From contig NZ_CP070608.1 in assembly GCF_017068455.1 (NCBI RefSeq), positions 3,019,488 through 3,083,487 on the forward strand: DNA of 64,000 nt, given 5' to 3'. Under the pieces are notes generated by a model that did not search any database, was not told where the DNA came from, and was given only the letters and a program-made list of their open reading frames with translations. Source of the stretch: Fulvivirga lutea. Its GTDB lineage: Bacteria; Bacteroidota; Bacteroidia; Cytophagales; Cyclobacteriaceae. This document shows positions 61,405-64,000 of the stretch, in pieces. The stretch's first letter is position 1, and each line of letters starts with the position of its first letter. The position numbers were made by a program, and so were the translations under genes.

Positions 61405-61824
61405 ATGAGTAGTATCCAATTTCATCCAAACGAGCTGTTACTAGTTTATAACGACCCGAACTCCACCACAGGTAAGCAAACACGTGCGTATGCCAAATCT
61501 GTGTCTAACAACGTGAATGAGGTGGACTTAAGAAACGTAAAGTTAACAACCACTCTTTGGAAAGAAATTGTGAATATGCTTAAGCTTCATCCAGAGGAAA
61601 TAATGGATAAAGGCAGCAAAGCTTTCCAAGAGAAAATAGCTGACAATCATTACACGATGACTGGTTTGTTAGACGCCCTGGCGCATACCCCGGAATTACT
61701 AAAAGCTCCGATAGCCATCTATCACAACAGAGCCGTTTTCTGTCAGAAACCAACTGACATATTAAGGTTAGAAGTAAATAGTAAAACTAGTTTCAAAGTT
61801 CCGCCACACTTACGAAGAGACTAA
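61405..61824 (+). CDS. ArsC/Spx-fold protein without the active-site cysteine
   Basis: 139 residues, arsenate-reductase-like (thioredoxin superfamily) fold. ELLLVYNDPNSTTGKQTRAYA replaces the usual CxxC or CxxS segment, so no catalytic Cys is at the expected place; the C-terminal half keeps the family pattern (LKAPIAIYHNRAVFCQKPTDIL). Start is ATG 61405, because 34 upstream codons from 61303 overlap the lipoprotein gene and add nothing conserved. The stop overlaps the convergent CvfB-like gene by 4 nt. It is unlikely to reduce arsenate; a regulatory or binding role is possible. Confidence 0.75.
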   Translation: MSSIQFHPNELLLVYNDPNSTTGKQTRAYAKSVSNNVNEVDLRNVKLTTTLWKEIVNMLKLHPEEIMDKGSKAFQEKIADNHYTMTGLLDALAHTPELLKAPIAIYHNRAVFCQKPTDILRLEVNSKTSFKVPPHLRRD

Positions 61825-62648
61825 TGAATCAGTTTAATTCCTGATTCAAGCAATTCAACCTTCTTGCTTTTGTAAAGTCCGCCAAGGGCTTTTTTAAAGG
61901 CCTTTTTGCTCATTTTTAATTCTCGCTGTATCTCTTCAGGCGAAGATTTATCATGAAGCGGTAATTCACCACCATTCTTTTCCAGAGCTTCAATCAATCG
62001 CTTTGTATTTTCATCTATAGCCTCCACTCCCACTTTATTCAATCTAAGATCAAGTTTACCATCTTCCCTCACTTTGGAAATATATCCTTTCAACTCATCG
62101 CCCACTCTTACTGGTTGAAAAAGTTCATTCTTATAGAGTAAACCAGAGTAGCGCTGATTCACTACGCTTTGATAACCCAAATCAGATTCATCAAAAACAA
62201 GAATATCCACTGGGTCACCTTCATTCAGTTGACTGGTGTCTTTATCTAAAAACACGTTGAGCTTGCCGACACCTAAAAGCCGGTCCGTTTTATGATCGAG
62301 ACAAATTCTAACAACCTGAATATCTCCTATTTCATACCTTCTGGGCTGCTCCTTAATTGGTACAAATAAATCCTTCTCAAGGCCCCAATCCATAAACGCA
62401 CCATGTGGAGCTTTATCTTTTACCTGTAATGCTACGAAGTCATTTAGCTTGCCAAATGGCTCCAATGTAGTTGCCAGTAACCTGTCTTCAGAGTCTCTGT
62501 GTAGAAAAACACGTATAAAATCACCTACTTTATAACCGTCAGGCACATATTTAATAGGCAACAAAACATCGCCTAAATCTGATTTTAAATACATTCCAAA
62601 ATCTACCTCACGCAGTATTTCCAGCTCGTAAAATTCGCCTATTGTCAT
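61821..62648 (-). CDS. CvfB/YitL-like S1-domain RNA-binding protein
   Basis: 275 residues with repeated S1-like segments: FYELEILREVDFGMYLKS, VALQVKDKAPHGAFMDWGLEKDLFVPIKEQ, GDELKGYISKVREDGKLDLRL, and a C-terminal winged-helix part (SPEEIQRELKMSKKAFKKALGGLYKSKKV). This order matches CvfB/YitL, a cytoplasmic RNA-binding protein that affects virulence and mRNA stability in other bacteria. It is a single gene, with the divergent acyl-CoA dehydrogenase promoter close by. Confidence 0.9.
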   Translation of the reverse strand: MTIGEFYELEILREVDFGMYLKSDLGDVLLPIKYVPDGYKVGDFIRVFLHRDSEDRLLATTLEPFGKLNDFVALQVKDKAPHGAFMDWGLEKDLFVPIKEQPRRYEIGDIQVVRICLDHKTDRLLGVGKLNVFLDKDTSQLNEGDPVDILVFDESDLGYQSVVNQRYSGLLYKNELFQPVRVGDELKGYISKVREDGKLDLRLNKVGVEAIDENTKRLIEALEKNGGELPLHDKSSPEEIQRELKMSKKAFKKALGGLYKSKKVELLESGIKLIH

Positions 62649-62694
62649 GGTGGCAATTTACCAACAATTGATATCTATACGCTGCATTTTTTTA

Positions 62695-62702
62695 TATATT
62701 TG
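62695..62702 (+). promoter_or_regulatory. -7 promoter box before the 3-hydroxyacyl-CoA dehydrogenase gene
   Basis: TATATTTG matches TAnnTTTG, 34 nt before the ATG. A TTG at 62668-62670 could be a -33 element, although the 24-nt spacing is a little long. Confidence 0.4.
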
Positions 62703-62736
62703 CCACCCTCAAAGCGTAAATCAAAATCTTATATCT

Positions 62737-63627
62737 ATGAAAAATATAGCAGTAATTGGTTCGGGAACAATGGGAAATGGTATAGCACATGTCTTCGCCC
62801 AAACCGGTTATAAAGTTTCGTTAATCGACATATCAGCACCGGCTTTAGAAAAAGCTATTGCCACCATTTCTAAAAACCTTGACCGCCAAATTGCCAAAGA
62901 GAAAATAACAGAAGCCGATAAGAAAAGCACTTTGGATAACATTACATCCTTCACGGATATGAAAAAGGGTGTTAAAGGGTGCGATCTGGTTGTTGAAGCT
63001 GCTACTGAAAACGTTGACCTGAAACTAAAGATATTCAAAGATCTTGATGAAGCATGCGATGCTAATACTATACTTGCTACAAATACCTCATCGATTTCAA
63101 TAACCAAAATTGCAGCTGTAACCAAAAGAGCTGATAAAGTTATTGGTATGCACTTTATGAACCCTGTACCTGTGATGAAATTGGTAGAGGTAATCAGAGG
63201 TTATAATACGAGCAATGAGGTGACAGAAAAAATCATGTCAATGTCTAAAGACCTAGGCAAAGTTCCTGTAGAAGTAAATGATTACCCGGGATTTGTAGCT
63301 AACCGAATTTTAATGCCTATGATTAATGAAGCTATTTATTCGCTTTATGAAAGTGTGGCTGGCGTTGAAGAGATAGATACAGTAATGAAGTTGGGGATGG
63401 CGCACCCAATGGGACCGCTACAACTAGCAGATTTTATTGGTTTAGATGTATGCCTATCAATACTAAATGTTCTTTACGAGGGCTTTGGAAATCCAAAATA
63501 TGCACCTTGCCCATTATTAGTAAATATGGTCGAGGCTGGTCACAAAGGGGTTAAGTCTGGTAGTGGATTTTATTCCTGGGGACATGGCACTAAAGACCTG
63601 ATAGTAGCAGATCAATTTAAGAAATAA
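62737..63627 (+). CDS. 3-hydroxybutyryl-CoA (3-hydroxyacyl-CoA) dehydrogenase
   Basis: 296 residues from ATG 62737; the upstream 30 codons are not part of the family. NAD Rossmann motif GSGTMG (8-13), VVEAATENVDLK, NTSSISITKIA, the catalytic His in HFMNPVPVMKLVEVI, and the C-terminal NDYPGFVANRILMPMINEAI and GLDVCLSILNVLYEGFG. It oxidises L-3-hydroxyacyl-CoA in short-chain fatty acid or butyrate-type metabolism. It is transcribed alone and ends at a strong hairpin. Confidence 0.93.
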   Translation: MKNIAVIGSGTMGNGIAHVFAQTGYKVSLIDISAPALEKAIATISKNLDRQIAKEKITEADKKSTLDNITSFTDMKKGVKGCDLVVEAATENVDLKLKIFKDLDEACDANTILATNTSSISITKIAAVTKRADKVIGMHFMNPVPVMKLVEVIRGYNTSNEVTEKIMSMSKDLGKVPVEVNDYPGFVANRILMPMINEAIYSLYESVAGVEEIDTVMKLGMAHPMGPLQLADFIGLDVCLSILNVLYEGFGNPKYAPCPLLVNMVEAGHKGVKSGSGFYSWGHGTKDLIVADQFKK

Positions 63628-63644
63628 TTGCTAATTGATTATAA

Positions 63645-63682
63645 AAAAAGGGTTCTGCATTACTTAATACAGAACCCTTTTT
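63645..63682. terminator. Bidirectional terminator
   Basis: AAAAAGGGTTCTG (63645-63657) pairs with CAGAACCCTTTTT (63670-63682) in a perfect 13-bp stem with a 12-nt loop. T runs on both sides serve both convergent genes. Confidence 0.85.
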
Positions 63683-63698
63683 ACTTACAGGCAATTGA

Positions 63699-64000
63699 CT
63701 ACCTACAATAGCGTTTTATTAGCTCATCTGCTTTATCTACACCCAATGTCTTTGCCATCCTGAAATCGGCACAAGCTTTGGAATTCTGCTTACCATAAAT
63801 CCTAAGAGAACCCCTTGATAAGTATGCCTCGGCATAATCCTTGTCTACACTAATGGCTGAATTATACGCGGAAAGAGCCTCTTGCAAGTTTCCAAGTTTT
63901 TGATGCGCCTTCCCTTTTAATGTAAAGGCAGTAGAGTTAGTTTCATCAAGTTTTAACACCTTTTCCGCATAGAAAATGGTGTTTTCATAATCATTTAATC
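63699..64000 (-). CDS. TPR-repeat protein, C-terminal part (runs off window)
   Basis: The frame is open to the window edge (about 100 residues visible), so the gene starts outside. The visible part has at least two TPR units: KLDETNSTAFTLKGKAHQKL and ALSAYNSAISVDKDYAEAYL, followed by SRGSLRIYGKQNSKACADFRMAKTLG and a C-terminal YCR. Partner proteins are unknown. A GTG at 63957-63959 is not the real start, because the TPR pattern continues upstream of it. Confidence 0.8.
   Translation of the reverse strand, partial: LNDYENTIFYAEKVLKLDETNSTAFTLKGKAHQKLGNLQEALSAYNSAISVDKDYAEAYLSRGSLRIYGKQNSKACADFRMAKTLGVDKADELIKRYCR

Noticed and set aside
62647-62736. Extended N-terminus of 3-hydroxyacyl-CoA dehydrogenase
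   Set aside because: Covers the promoter region and puts 30 foreign residues before the Rossmann motif.

Overview
The window looks like a chromosomal segment of a low-GC (roughly 35-40% by eye) marine-type Bacteroidota, most likely order Cytophagales. The support is a type IX secretion sorting domain on a VCBS/ASPIC protein, SprB-like repeats, a TonB receptor with a carboxypeptidase-like N-terminal domain, DUF5686 and DUF5117 proteins, an orphan ECF sigma factor with a membrane partner, -7 boxes of the TAnnTTTG type, and mostly absent Shine-Dalgarno sequences. No rRNA, tRNA, insertion sequence, phage or CRISPR array was seen. Gene density is very high. Many neighbours overlap by 1 or 4 nt, and several convergent pairs even share bases of their stop codons.

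Layout. 1-6.2 kb: an edge-truncated DUF5117-type protease, L-2-hydroxyglutarate oxidase, a MoeB/ThiF-rhodanese fusion, a serine hydrolase with a lipoprotein, YwbE and a YheT-like hydrolase. 6.3-13.3 kb: a TonB receptor with a small membrane protein, a gap with terminators and a possible small RNA, a deoxynucleoside kinase, a lipoprotein with an atypical CX4CH haem motif, and a tandem universal stress protein next to a beta-CASP RNA hydrolase. 13.5-21.3 kb (minus): one tightly coupled operon DUF4159 - MoxR - DUF58 - BatA-like - DUF4175-like - large membrane protein - small membrane protein. 21.6-23.5 kb: alpha/beta hydrolase - ECF sigma - putative membrane anti-sigma. 23.7-27.9 kb: TldE and Tat-signal TldD, then divergent dinB. 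27.9-35.6 kb: histidine kinase, polytopic membrane protein, MpaB-type oxygenase, methyltransferase, secreted VCBS protein, DUF4442 and a cyclophilin. 35.7-41.1 kb: a complete RND efflux operon. 42.0-46.0 kb: the Anbu cluster (permuted ATP-grasp, alpha-E, Anbu protease, transglutaminase). 46.0-54.4 kb (minus): two peroxiredoxins, then DUF5686 - TPR lipoprotein - thrS - infC - rpmI - rplT. 54.5-59.0 kb (minus): parE-parC. 59.2-64 kb: sterol desaturase cluster, CvfB-like protein, 3-hydroxyacyl-CoA dehydrogenase and an edge-truncated TPR protein.

Most worth following up: infC starts with AUU behind a very strong Shine-Dalgarno, in a phylum that hardly uses them, and tldD has the same strong site before a TTG start. 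A two-part promoter-region element (14 bp + 7 bp at identical spacing) occurs upstream of dinB and in the divergent region before the MoxR-type operon. TldD carries a Tat signal while its partner TldE has none. The Anbu cluster, the seven-gene MoxR operon with its His/Asp-rich insert, and the MpaB/membrane protein/kinase group are the best candidates for incompletely described multi-gene systems.
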